From assembly GCA_036679405.1 (NCBI GenBank), contig JAVBVZ010000047.1, forward strand, positions 37,770 to 101,769: a DNA stretch of 64,000 nucleotides, in the 5' to 3' direction. Positions 24,000 to 30,964 of the stretch are shown here, one piece after another. Each line of letters starts with the position of its first letter. Within the stretch, counting starts at the first letter, position 1. The stretch comes from JAEYKI01 sp036679405. Its GTDB lineage: Bacteria; Bacillota; Clostridia; Christensenellales; Christensenellaceae. Position numbers and translations under genes: made by a program. A model generated the notes under the pieces. That model saw nothing but the letters and a program-made list of their open reading frames with translations, had not been told where the DNA came from and made no database searches.

Positions 24000-25394
24000 T
24001 CAGTATCCCAAGTCTATCGCGTACGCCAACACATCCCCGGCCAGGGGTGCGGCATGGGCGGACCCATAGCCCGCGCCTTCCAAAACCACGCTAATTGCAA
24101 GGGGATGCGCACTTCCGTCCACAAAGCCCACAAACCAGGAATGGTTTTTAATCTCGCCGTCATCGCTTACGTATTCGGCTGTTCCGGTTTTTCCGCAAAC
24201 CGTGACGCCTCCCACCTGCGCGCTGGTTGCCGTTCCTTCTTCCACGGTTTCCCGCATGAATTCTTTGATGGTTTGGGCCGTGTCCGCGCGCGTCACGGTG
24301 GTCAGCGTGTTTGCAGAGTAATCATAAACACTGTCCCCGTCATGCAAAACATCCAAAAGCAGTTTTGGCTCCAGCATTTTTCCGTTATTTGCGATTGCCC
24401 CGGCGATCATTGCGTTATGCATGGGCGTGATCAGATCATTGTACTGCCCAATTCCCGCCCAGGCAACGTCGCCCAGATTGTCCGAAGACTCAAACTGGCT
24501 GGAGTACAGCAGGAAATCAGAAAAATTGAATTCCGTGTTGTACAAAAAGTTTTTTGCGGTCTGCGCAAGCGTATTGCCGCCCAGCTTGGTGGACAAAAGG
24601 CCAAAATATGTATTGCAGGACTCAATAAAGGCGCTTTCAAGGTCTACGCTGCCGTGCCCGCCGTCTTCGGGGCAGGTGATATCCTGTCCTTCAATGATCT
24701 GGCTGCCTGTGCAGTCATAGGTAAAATCTACACCGTTTTCCAGCGCGGCCGCGGCCGTTACGATTTTCATGGTGGAACCCGGCGGATATTTGCCCATGGT
24801 TGCCCGGTTGACATATTCCGAACCTTCTTCGTCCTCTTCCGTAATATACGGCAGGTCTTCCGGGTCAAACGAAGGCTTGCTTACACTGGCCAGCACTTCC
24901 CCCGTTTCGGTGTCCAGCACCACCACCGCGCCGTTATAATCCATATGGTTATAGATATAGGTGCAAAGGTCCGAATCAATGGTCAGCTTTATATCGCTTC
25001 CGCTTAAGTCGTCTCCCGAAGCCGCAAGGTTCAGGCGTTCAAAAACGGACTTGTCATACCCGTACAGATATTTTGCGTAATAGGTCTGCGCGCCGATCGT
25101 CTTTCCCTGCGTATCCCCCACAACGTGCGCGACCGCGCGCCGCGTATCTCCGTCTGCCGCATACCTGCGCACGCCGCCTTCCGTCCATGCCAGCGCCACG
25201 CCGTTGCGGTCATAGACGGTTCCGGCCTCCACGCTTTCCCGTGCCGCGGCGATCCGCGGATTATACGGCATGGAAAACCATGTGCTTCCGTATTTGCCCA
25301 CGGAGTAAGCCAGGTAGCCGCCCAATATTAAAAACAGCAAAACAAACACGGCCAGGGTAACGCGTATATTGAGCTTGATGTTCGGCTTTTTCAT
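24000..25394 (-). CDS. Penicillin-binding transpeptidase (class B-like, PbpA type)
   Basis: The 464-residue protein has an N-terminal signal-anchor (about 11-32) and then a penicillin-binding transpeptidase domain. All three active-site motifs are intact: SxxK at S207-K210 in PPGSTMK, SxN as SCN at 259-261, and KTG at 402-404. It lacks a glycosyltransferase domain and the usual long dimerisation domain, so it is a short class B enzyme. It overlaps the FtsW/RodA gene by four bases, forming the standard polymerase-transpeptidase pair for peptidoglycan synthesis. Whether the pair serves elongation or sporulation cannot be decided from sequence alone. Confidence 0.93.
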   Translation of the reverse strand: MKKPNIKLNIRVTLAVFVLLFLILGGYLAYSVGKYGSTWFSMPYNPRIAAARESVEAGTVYDRNGVALAWTEGGVRRYAADGDTRRAVAHVVGDTQGKTIGAQTYYAKYLYGYDKSVFERLNLAASGDDLSGSDIKLTIDSDLCTYIYNHMDYNGAVVVLDTETGEVLASVSKPSFDPEDLPYITEEDEEGSEYVNRATMGKYPPGSTMKIVTAAAALENGVDFTYDCTGSQIIEGQDITCPEDGGHGSVDLESAFIESCNTYFGLLSTKLGGNTLAQTAKNFLYNTEFNFSDFLLYSSQFESSDNLGDVAWAGIGQYNDLITPMHNAMIAGAIANNGKMLEPKLLLDVLHDGDSVYDYSANTLTTVTRADTAQTIKEFMRETVEEGTATSAQVGGVTVCGKTGTAEYVSDDGEIKNHSWFVGFVDGSAHPLAISVVLEGAGYGSAHAAPLAGDVLAYAIDLGY

Positions 25395-26641
25395 ACGACT
25401 TCGCCTCCCATCTCCGCAATTTCAGCTTCGTCATGCTCTCCGTTCTTGATGGCAACGCCCTCAATGATTCCAAGCTGCAGAAAAGCGGAGATCACCGAAC
25501 TGCCTCCGTAACTTAAGAAAGGCAGGGTGATGCCGGTAAGGGGGATCAATTTGATGACTCCGCCGATAATGATAAAGCTCTGCAAAGAAAGCATGACCGT
25601 ACACCCGAAAACCAAAAGCGCGTCAAACACGCTGCGCGCATTTAAGGCGATCAGGATACCGCGAATAATAAACACCAAATAAAAGCCGATCAGCAAAAGG
25701 CCCGCGATCAGGCCGAACTCCTCGCTCACCGCCGCAAAGATATAGTCGGTATGCGCGGCCGGGATCACCCCGGGCATGCCGAGCCCAAGGCCGCTTCCCA
25801 AAAGGCCGCCGCTTGCAATGGCCATCAGCCCCTGGACAATCTGATACCCCTCGTCGTTATAAAGGGCCCAGGGATCACGCCATACGTCCACCCGCACTTT
25901 TACATGGGAAAACAGGTAGTAGCTTCCCACCGCGCCCGCGCCGAACACGCCGATGCCGCCCAGCGTGAGCCAGGCGTTTCCGGTGCCCGCATAAAAAACA
26001 ACCAGAAAAGTGCCGCAGAACAGCAGCGCGCCGCCAAGGTCTTTGGACAGCACCAGCAGTCCAACGCTGACGGCCGTAAAAACAATATACACCCAAAGCG
26101 AACGCATTTTTTTGCGGGTGGATAAAAAATATGCGGTTGCGACAATAAAAAGGATCTTTGCAAATTCACTGGGCTGGAAAGAAAAGGGCCCTATGCTGAT
26201 CCAGTTTTTTGCGCCCCCGATGGTACGGGCAAACAGCAGCGTGCTGCCCAGCAGGGCGACCATAAGGATCATAAAAAGCCAGTTTAAACGTCCAAAATTA
26301 TATACCTTGCGGATCACCAGCAACGCAATGACCATCATAACGTTTCCAATGGCGATCCACACAAACTGCCGTACGGCAATGTCCGGGTTGAGCCGGTAGA
26401 GAACAATCAGGCTCAGCACGCACAAAAAATCCGCAATCAGCAGCGTAAAGCGCTCCAAATGCTTGAATGCGTTTTTAAGCAGGTTATACTGCACCAGTAT
26501 TAAGGAAACAATGCCTATGCAAAGGAAAATAGCGCCCGGGTCGAATTCTCCGTTTTGAAAAGCAAGCAGTCCGAGCGCGCTGATACCGAACAAAATCATA
26601 AACCAAAGGATCAGGCCGGTGCTTTTGCGTTTAATAATCAT
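25391..26641 (-). CDS. SEDS-family peptidoglycan polymerase (FtsW/RodA/SpoVE)
   Basis: The 416-residue protein has about ten membrane segments and SEDS motifs. GGAKNWISIGPFSFQPSEFAKILF holds the family block after helix 4 with the conserved PSE. KDLGGALLFCGTF and a long extracellular loop before DWRDPWALYND-like sequence follow, and IKLIPLTGITLPFLSYGGSS is the C-terminal signature. SEDS proteins polymerise lipid II into glycan strands with a partner class B PBP, here encoded next and overlapping by four bases. Its own start lies 11 bases inside the FHA gene. Confidence 0.94.
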   Translation of the reverse strand: MIIKRKSTGLILWFMILFGISALGLLAFQNGEFDPGAIFLCIGIVSLILVQYNLLKNAFKHLERFTLLIADFLCVLSLIVLYRLNPDIAVRQFVWIAIGNVMMVIALLVIRKVYNFGRLNWLFMILMVALLGSTLLFARTIGGAKNWISIGPFSFQPSEFAKILFIVATAYFLSTRKKMRSLWVYIVFTAVSVGLLVLSKDLGGALLFCGTFLVVFYAGTGNAWLTLGGIGVFGAGAVGSYYLFSHVKVRVDVWRDPWALYNDEGYQIVQGLMAIASGGLLGSGLGLGMPGVIPAAHTDYIFAAVSEEFGLIAGLLLIGFYLVFIIRGILIALNARSVFDALLVFGCTVMLSLQSFIIIGGVIKLIPLTGITLPFLSYGGSSVISAFLQLGIIEGVAIKNGEHDEAEIAEMGGEVV

Positions 26642-27092
26642 TTTGCAGCCTCATTCTTTTGATGAATATACGTACGTCTATCTCGCCTAAAGTAACTATA
26701 TCCCCGGTTTTCAGAACCTGCGGGCGGGTGATGCGTTTTCCGTTGAGCATGGTGATCGCGCGGCCCATGGGAGACAGATACAGGTCGTCCCCTTTTTTGT
26801 AAAGCAGGGCGTGTGTTTTGGCCACGCTGTAATCATTGATGCTGATATCCGAACGTGGAAGCCTTCCCACCGTGTTTTCCGCACGGATGCCCCGGCGCTC
26901 GCCGATCATTTCGTCCGGCCCGCTTTCGATCTCCAGGTAGCCTACGTACTGGCCCACTTCTTCCATAACATACTTGCGCTGTCGGTATTCGCTGACCGAC
27001 GCGTAAATCACGGCGGCGAGTATCACGAACATGGCAAAGACAAACCAGTAACGCATGATATAAGCAATGGCCTCATACATTGAACTGTCCAT
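26631..27092 (-). CDS. Membrane-anchored FHA-domain protein
   Basis: The 153-residue product has one N-terminal membrane segment (about 12-33) and a cytoplasmic FHA domain from about 70. The FHA core is seen in NTVGRLPRSDISINDYSVAKTHALL and MLNGKRITRPQVLKTGDIVTLGEI, with the Arg, Ser and Asn positions that bind phosphothreonine. The start is taken at the ATG at 27092, since AAGGAGG would lie inside a frame starting five codons earlier. Its gene overlaps the SEDS gene by 11 bases. It probably recruits or senses Ser/Thr-phosphorylated partners at the wall-synthesis complex; no kinase gene is in the window. Confidence 0.85.
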   Translation of the reverse strand: MDSSMYEAIAYIMRYWFVFAMFVILAAVIYASVSEYRQRKYVMEEVGQYVGYLEIESGPDEMIGERRGIRAENTVGRLPRSDISINDYSVAKTHALLYKKGDDLYLSPMGRAITMLNGKRITRPQVLKTGDIVTLGEIDVRIFIKRMRLQNDY

Positions 27093-27198
27093 GATCTCCT
27101 CCTTCACTGCAGCTTATCAGACTTTAGACATCCCATGGCGGCCGATTGTTCCCGGCATTTGCATTGCCCGCATGCCGCCCATAGCGCTGCGGCCGCCG

Positions 27199-27735
27199 CT
27201 AAAAGGACGACCCCGAAAGATACCGCCGGACCCTGTCGTCATAGAAATGGGCGAAAGCGGAAAACAAAAAGTCATACGCCAAAAATATTGCTTCCATCAC
27301 CACAATAAAGGCGGCCAGCGGCAAATCAAACGGCAGAAGCCCAAAAAGGCGGGCCGGTGCGACAAAATACAAAAGCGCCATCGCCGCATTGAAATAAATG
27401 AGTTTTAATATGACGGCCGCGCCGCCCTTCTGCCGGTTTTCTATTATATATTTTCCGATGCCGTAATGGGCAAAAAAGAAAACATACGGCAGAATCATTG
27501 TTTTATCGGGCAGAACCAGAAACCCAATCAGGGAAACGGCAGCCGCCGAAATAACAGCCGCACCCGCGCGTTCTTCCATCATAATCCCTATAACAAAAAT
27601 AGAACTGGCATAATAAAAAATGATCTGCAGATCGGGCAGCAGCCAGACAGGGTACAGCAGCAAAAGTGAAAACGCGCTGAACATCAACGTAAGGCTGAGT
27701 ATACCGGCGCCGCCGCCTCTGTTATAAAGTGGCAT
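27199..27735 (-). CDS. Unidentified multi-pass membrane protein
   Basis: The 178-residue protein is strongly hydrophobic with five or six predicted membrane segments. It opens with a short basic glycine-rich head (MPLYNRGGGAG) and ends in a basic tail (DRVRRYLSGSSF). I do not recognise the family. It sits between a DnaJ-like gene (24 bases upstream) and the FHA gene (about 105 bases downstream), in the same operon as the wall-synthesis pair. A TTGGAGGAAA site precedes the ATG. A role in the same envelope process is possible but rests only on context. Confidence 0.7.
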   Translation of the reverse strand: MPLYNRGGGAGILSLTLMFSAFSLLLLYPVWLLPDLQIIFYYASSIFVIGIMMEERAGAAVISAAAVSLIGFLVLPDKTMILPYVFFFAHYGIGKYIIENRQKGGAAVILKLIYFNAAMALLYFVAPARLFGLLPFDLPLAAFIVVMEAIFLAYDFLFSAFAHFYDDRVRRYLSGSSF

Positions 27736-27758
27736 AAAGTTTCCTCCAAAAAATCAGA

Positions 27759-28328
27759 TTAATAATACCGGCAGCAACAGCTTAAAGCCGAACAGATTGC
27801 ACAGGAAGCGCATAAAGTAGCCATAAGGGGCTTGTTGTCCCCTCCGAAAAAGCTTCGGTAAGAGGCGCCCGTCTGATTCACGACATCCCAGGCCTGCTTA
27901 TATTCCGGGTTTCCGGGGTCCATCTGGTACGCGGTCCCAAGGTGTTCCCTCGCTCCTTCATACCAGCCGCGCCGAAGCAGGATCACGCCTTTTAAGTAAT
28001 GCCATTCCGCAGATCTTTCGCTTATGCGGTCCAGCATCATTTCTGCGGTCGCAAGGTCTCCGCGCGCAATGGCGGCCCGCACCTGTGCAAGAGGTGTCCC
28101 GGCGGTATATCCCGAATAATTCGAATAGCTCCGGCCGCTTTGGCGCATCTTGATAAGCATGTCGTATGCCTGGTTGATTTGTTTAAGTTTTTCCGCAGCC
28201 GCTTCCGCGGCTTTCGGGTTCCCCGCATAACGGTCCGGATGATACTTTTTGACCAGCGTGCGGTATGCTTTTTTAATATCTTCTTCCGAAGCGTTTTCGG
28301 ATACGCCGAGTACACTATATGGATTCAA
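27759..28328 (-). CDS. J-domain (DnaJ-like) protein with helical repeats and a Cys-rich tail
   Basis: The first 65 residues are a J domain: NPYSVLGVSENASEEDIKKA with the HPD motif at 30-32, so it can stimulate an Hsp70. It lacks the G/F, zinc and C-terminal domains of DnaJ. Residues 85-150 look like TPR-type helical repeats (GDLATAEMMLDRI, WHYLKGVILLRRGWYEGAREHL). The last 17 residues hold six cysteines (173, 176, 179, 184-186), an odd feature that could be a metal site, lipid attachment or membrane contact. Its start overlaps the DUF5685 gene by four bases, so it is probably a dedicated chaperone partner for a product of this operon. Confidence 0.85.
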   Translation of the reverse strand: MNPYSVLGVSENASEEDIKKAYRTLVKKYHPDRYAGNPKAAEAAAEKLKQINQAYDMLIKMRQSGRSYSNYSGYTAGTPLAQVRAAIARGDLATAEMMLDRISERSAEWHYLKGVILLRRGWYEGAREHLGTAYQMDPGNPEYKQAWDVVNQTGASYRSFFGGDNKPLMATLCASCAICSALSCCCRYY

Positions 28329-29155
28329 GCGACTTCCCCTTCTAAAACAGATTGTGTCTTTTTCTTAAGCCCGAGATAAAAAAGATTATCAAGTATCCCC
28401 TTGTTTTTCCGGACGGGCAGCCGTCCGTATGCCTGCGACGCGCGCGCAAGCGAAAAATAAAGGTTGAATTCGGCGTCTTTTAAAATCGTTGGATGAGCGC
28501 TACTTTTATACTTTTCCAGAAAAGCATTATAATTGCCTTTTTTCTCGTCTTTTTTAAGATCATCCACCGCGTCCATGATATACAGCCAACGCCCCAGGTT
28601 GAACCCGAGGTCGTATAGGTCTTCCCAGCATGTTTGATCCAGGCTTTCAAAAAGCTTGCCCAGCATAACGCCGAACGCCCCCGCAGGTTCGTCCAGGCTG
28701 GAAGATTTTTTAAGCTGGATTTCGCCAAGGGCGCTGTGCATCATCCGGATGGCTTCGGCCGCCTCCGGGTATGCCGCCCGGGCTTTTTTATATGCGGGGT
28801 AGATCAGCGGAAGGGCGCAGACAGCCGCTTTGCCGCCGTCTTCTATGTCGTCTTTCATTTTATAATATGCAAGGAGCACATTGACCGCCGCCGGATAAGA
28901 CGCGCTGTCCGTGCGTATCTGCAAACGCTTTTCTAAAGGGTGCAGCAGGCACGCACAGGGGCCCGTACTGTTTTCCGTATTTTTCATGGAATCGGCCAGG
29001 AGATATAAAAACGAGCAGTCATAGCTGACCCAGGCCGAGGTAACGAACGCATATTCATGCCCCAGCGTTTTGCACAGGCCGCAGTAATACGCCTTATATA
29101 TTTCAAACTCACACACCTTCAGTTCACACTTTAAAGGCTCAATGTATCCAAACAT
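28325..29155 (-). CDS. DUF5685 family protein
   Basis: The 276-residue product begins MFGYIEPLKCELKVCEFEIYK, the usual start of DUF5685, followed by YYCGLC (C25, C28). The rest is mostly helical. Two Asp-rich motifs, DDIED (102-106) and DAVDDLKKD (195-203), resemble the metal-binding motifs of class I isoprenoid synthases; this is my inference, not an established assignment. The gene heads the seven-gene operon ending in uvrC and overlaps the J-domain gene by four bases. A TATAAT box ends exactly six bases before the ATG and no ribosome site is visible, so the message may be leaderless. Confidence 0.8.
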   Translation of the reverse strand: MFGYIEPLKCELKVCEFEIYKAYYCGLCKTLGHEYAFVTSAWVSYDCSFLYLLADSMKNTENSTGPCACLLHPLEKRLQIRTDSASYPAAVNVLLAYYKMKDDIEDGGKAAVCALPLIYPAYKKARAAYPEAAEAIRMMHSALGEIQLKKSSSLDEPAGAFGVMLGKLFESLDQTCWEDLYDLGFNLGRWLYIMDAVDDLKKDEKKGNYNAFLEKYKSSAHPTILKDAEFNLYFSLARASQAYGRLPVRKNKGILDNLFYLGLKKKTQSVLEGEVA

Positions 29156-29161
29156 ATGGGT

Positions 29162-29170
29162 ATTATATCA
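29162..29170 (-). promoter_or_regulatory. Extended -10 promoter of the DUF5685 operon
   Basis: On the minus strand TGATATAAT matches an extended -10 element. The hexamer occupies 29162-29167 and the ATG starts at 29155, which puts the expected transcription start on the A of the ATG. Confidence 0.7.
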
Positions 29171-29380
29171 CTTATCGCCCAAGTTGGCTAATGGGTGAAT
29201 TCTTAACAATTGATTAACGGATTTATAGTCCAGAAGCAAAATATTCCCTTCATTATACAAAATAGAATAAAATACCAAATACTTTGTAAGTATGATAAAA
29301 TATTATTAAATACGTTACAAAAAGCCGGATTGAAAGAATACTGAAATAAAAAAAGACAAATGAACCATCCCCTTGGCTTG

Positions 29381-29406
29381 CAACCTTTGCTTCAAAAGTT
29401 GTTTTT
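29381..29406 (+). promoter_or_regulatory. Hairpin with T-run just before the ribosome site of the TM2-like gene
   Basis: CAACCTTT and AAAAGTTG pair around GCTTC and are followed by TTTTT and then AAGGAGG. It resembles a weak intrinsic terminator placed in the leader, so it may attenuate the gene at 29419. The rest of 29156-29380 is AT-rich and shows no other gene. Confidence 0.4.
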
Positions 29407-29418
29407 AAGGAGGAGAAA

Positions 29419-29727
29419 ATGGCTGAAATGAAAAAAAATCCCGTGATTGCAGGTATACTATCGTTGATCATTCCTGGGCTGGGGCAGATTTACCGAGGCG
29501 ATAGCAAAAAAGGCGCAATGATTCTTTTTGCGGCGATAGTCATAGCTAACCTAAATATCATTATATTGCCGCTTATCTCTATGGCAAATCCGATTATCCC
29601 ACCACCTTCAGACGCTGCGAATACGGTATGGACATATTCGATACCGAGGATCGTTCATGACGTTTCGTTTTTTTGGAGTATAGCGTTTTGGATATGGGCA
29701 GTCATTGATGCTATTAAGGGGAAATGA
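29419..29727 (+). CDS. Small TM2-like membrane protein
   Basis: The 102-residue product starts MAEMKKNPVIAGILSLIIPGLGQIYRGDSKKG, with the PGLGQIYRGD turn typical of TM2 and related small two- or three-helix membrane proteins. Further hydrophobic segments lie at 34-55 and 83-98. An excellent AAGGAGGAGAAA ribosome site precedes the ATG. It stands alone on the plus strand between two minus-strand operons, in more AT-rich DNA than its neighbours, which may mean recent acquisition. The function of this group is not established. Confidence 0.8.
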   Translation: MAEMKKNPVIAGILSLIIPGLGQIYRGDSKKGAMILFAAIVIANLNIIILPLISMANPIIPPPSDAANTVWTYSIPRIVHDVSFFWSIAFWIWAVIDAIKGK

Positions 29728-29930
29728 GAAAGAAAAGTCCGCTGTGTCTTTTAATGAATTTCCTCACTAGGGGCAGCGGAGCCGAGCGCCGCCGGGTGGC
29801 GGATAAAGGGAACGCAGTTTTCACTGAGCATGTGATATGCGCGAGCGCGGGCTTAAAAAAACTGGCGCGAAGCGGGAAGGAAAGGGCAATCCGAAATAAT
29901 TATTTTTTAAAACAACTTCTGATAACCAAA
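29728..29930 (+). other. Structured region downstream of the TM2-like gene, candidate RNA or degenerate ORF
   Basis: This 200-base stretch is GC-rich with several self-complementary pieces: GTCCGCTG with CAGCGGA, CGCCGCCGGGTGGCG, CAGTTTTCACTG, GCATGTGATATGC and GCGCGAGCGC. It ends in a strong terminator. A 72-codon frame overlapping the TM2 stop (29724-29942) spans it, but the translation is basic, shows no recognisable pattern and has no ribosome site of its own. I could not match it to a known RNA class. Confidence 0.4.
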
Positions 29931-29953
29931 AGGGGAGGCTAAGCCTCCTCTTT
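29929..29953. terminator. Bidirectional terminator between the TM2 unit and trpS
   Basis: AAAGGGGAGGCT and AGCCTCCTCTTT form a near-perfect 12-bp stem closed by one base. It separates the plus-strand unit from the end of trpS on the minus strand. Confidence 0.85.
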
Positions 29954-29962
29954 AAACTCTGC

Positions 29963-30964
29963 TTATATTTTTCTCGGCGCAAGGCCGATCTTTTTATAAA
30001 CTTTCGAAAGCATCCTTCGCGCGTGCGCGCCTGCGCCCTCCGCGCCTTCCTGCATGATGCGGTTTAAATATTCCTTATCCGCACGTATTTCTGAAAAACG
30101 CTTTTGCAGAGGCTCAAGCTCTTCTACCACCGCCTGGGCGGCGGCTTCTTTGAGCTCGCCGTATCCCATACTTTCAAATTCACGCTCCACTTCTTCCATG
30201 GTTTTGCAAGAAAGCACGGAATAAATGGTCATCAGATTGGATACGCCGGGCTTGTCCGATGAAAAACGGATCTGCCCCTCCGAATCGGTCACTGCGCGTT
30301 TTATTTTGCGCCGGATCACATCCGGCGGATCCAGCAGCGCAATATATGCGTTTTCATTTGCGTCCGATTTAGACATTTTTTTCTCCGGTTCGGCAAGGCT
30401 CATGATGCGGGCGCCGGTTTTGGGGATATACGGCTCCGGTATGGTGAATACGTCCCCATAAATATTATTAAAGCGGATGGCGATATCCCGCGTAATTTCC
30501 AGATGCTGTTTCTGGTCTGCGCCCACCGGCACAAGGTGCGTGCCGTATAAAAGGATATCCGCCGCCATAAGAACAGGATAGGTATACAGTCCCGCATTTA
30601 AATTGTCCGCATATTTTTCGCTTTTTTCCTTAAACTGCGTCATCCTGCCAAGTTCCCCTATATACGTAAAGCAATTGAGGACCCAGGCAAGTTCGGCATG
30701 CGCCGGCACATGCGACTGCATAAAAAGAATATTTTTTTGCGGGTCCAGCCCCGCTGCAATCAGCACGGACATAACATCCAGGCAGCGTTTACGAAGCTGC
30801 GCCGCCTGCTGGCGAACGGTGATTGCATGCAGGTCCACCACGCAATAATAGCAGTTGTACTCTTCCTGCAGCCGGGCCCAGTTTTTGACCGCACCCAAAT
30901 AATTGCCCAGCGTAAGATCGCCGGATGGCTGTATTCCGCTGAAAATAGTTTTCTTATCGTCCAT
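29963..30964 (-). CDS. trpS: Tryptophanyl-tRNA synthetase
   Basis: The 333-residue product has class I synthetase features. SGIQPSGDLTLGNYLGAVKNW contains the HIGH-like site (here TLGN), VGADQKQHLEITRDIA is a tryptophan-adenylate pocket block, and KKMSKSDAN is the KMSKS loop. It charges tRNA-Trp in the cytoplasm. The start is the ATG at 30964; a GTGGAGGAGATCA ribosome site would be coding if an earlier ATG were used. The first 11 bases overlap the end of thrC, so both are cotranscribed. I see no T-box leader, which trpS genes in this group sometimes have. Confidence 0.96.
   Translation of the reverse strand: MDDKKTIFSGIQPSGDLTLGNYLGAVKNWARLQEEYNCYYCVVDLHAITVRQQAAQLRKRCLDVMSVLIAAGLDPQKNILFMQSHVPAHAELAWVLNCFTYIGELGRMTQFKEKSEKYADNLNAGLYTYPVLMAADILLYGTHLVPVGADQKQHLEITRDIAIRFNNIYGDVFTIPEPYIPKTGARIMSLAEPEKKMSKSDANENAYIALLDPPDVIRRKIKRAVTDSEGQIRFSSDKPGVSNLMTIYSVLSCKTMEEVEREFESMGYGELKEAAAQAVVEELEPLQKRFSEIRADKEYLNRIMQEGAEGAGAHARRMLSKVYKKIGLAPRKI

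Noticed and set aside
23979..25007. Plus-strand open frame of 342 codons opposite the penicillin-binding protein
   Set aside because: The opposite strand carries all PBP active-site motifs; this frame has no ribosome site and no family resemblance.
29724..29942. 72-codon frame overlapping the TM2-like gene stop
   Set aside because: It could be coupled, but the translation is basic and patternless and the DNA is full of hairpins, so it is listed only as a structured region.
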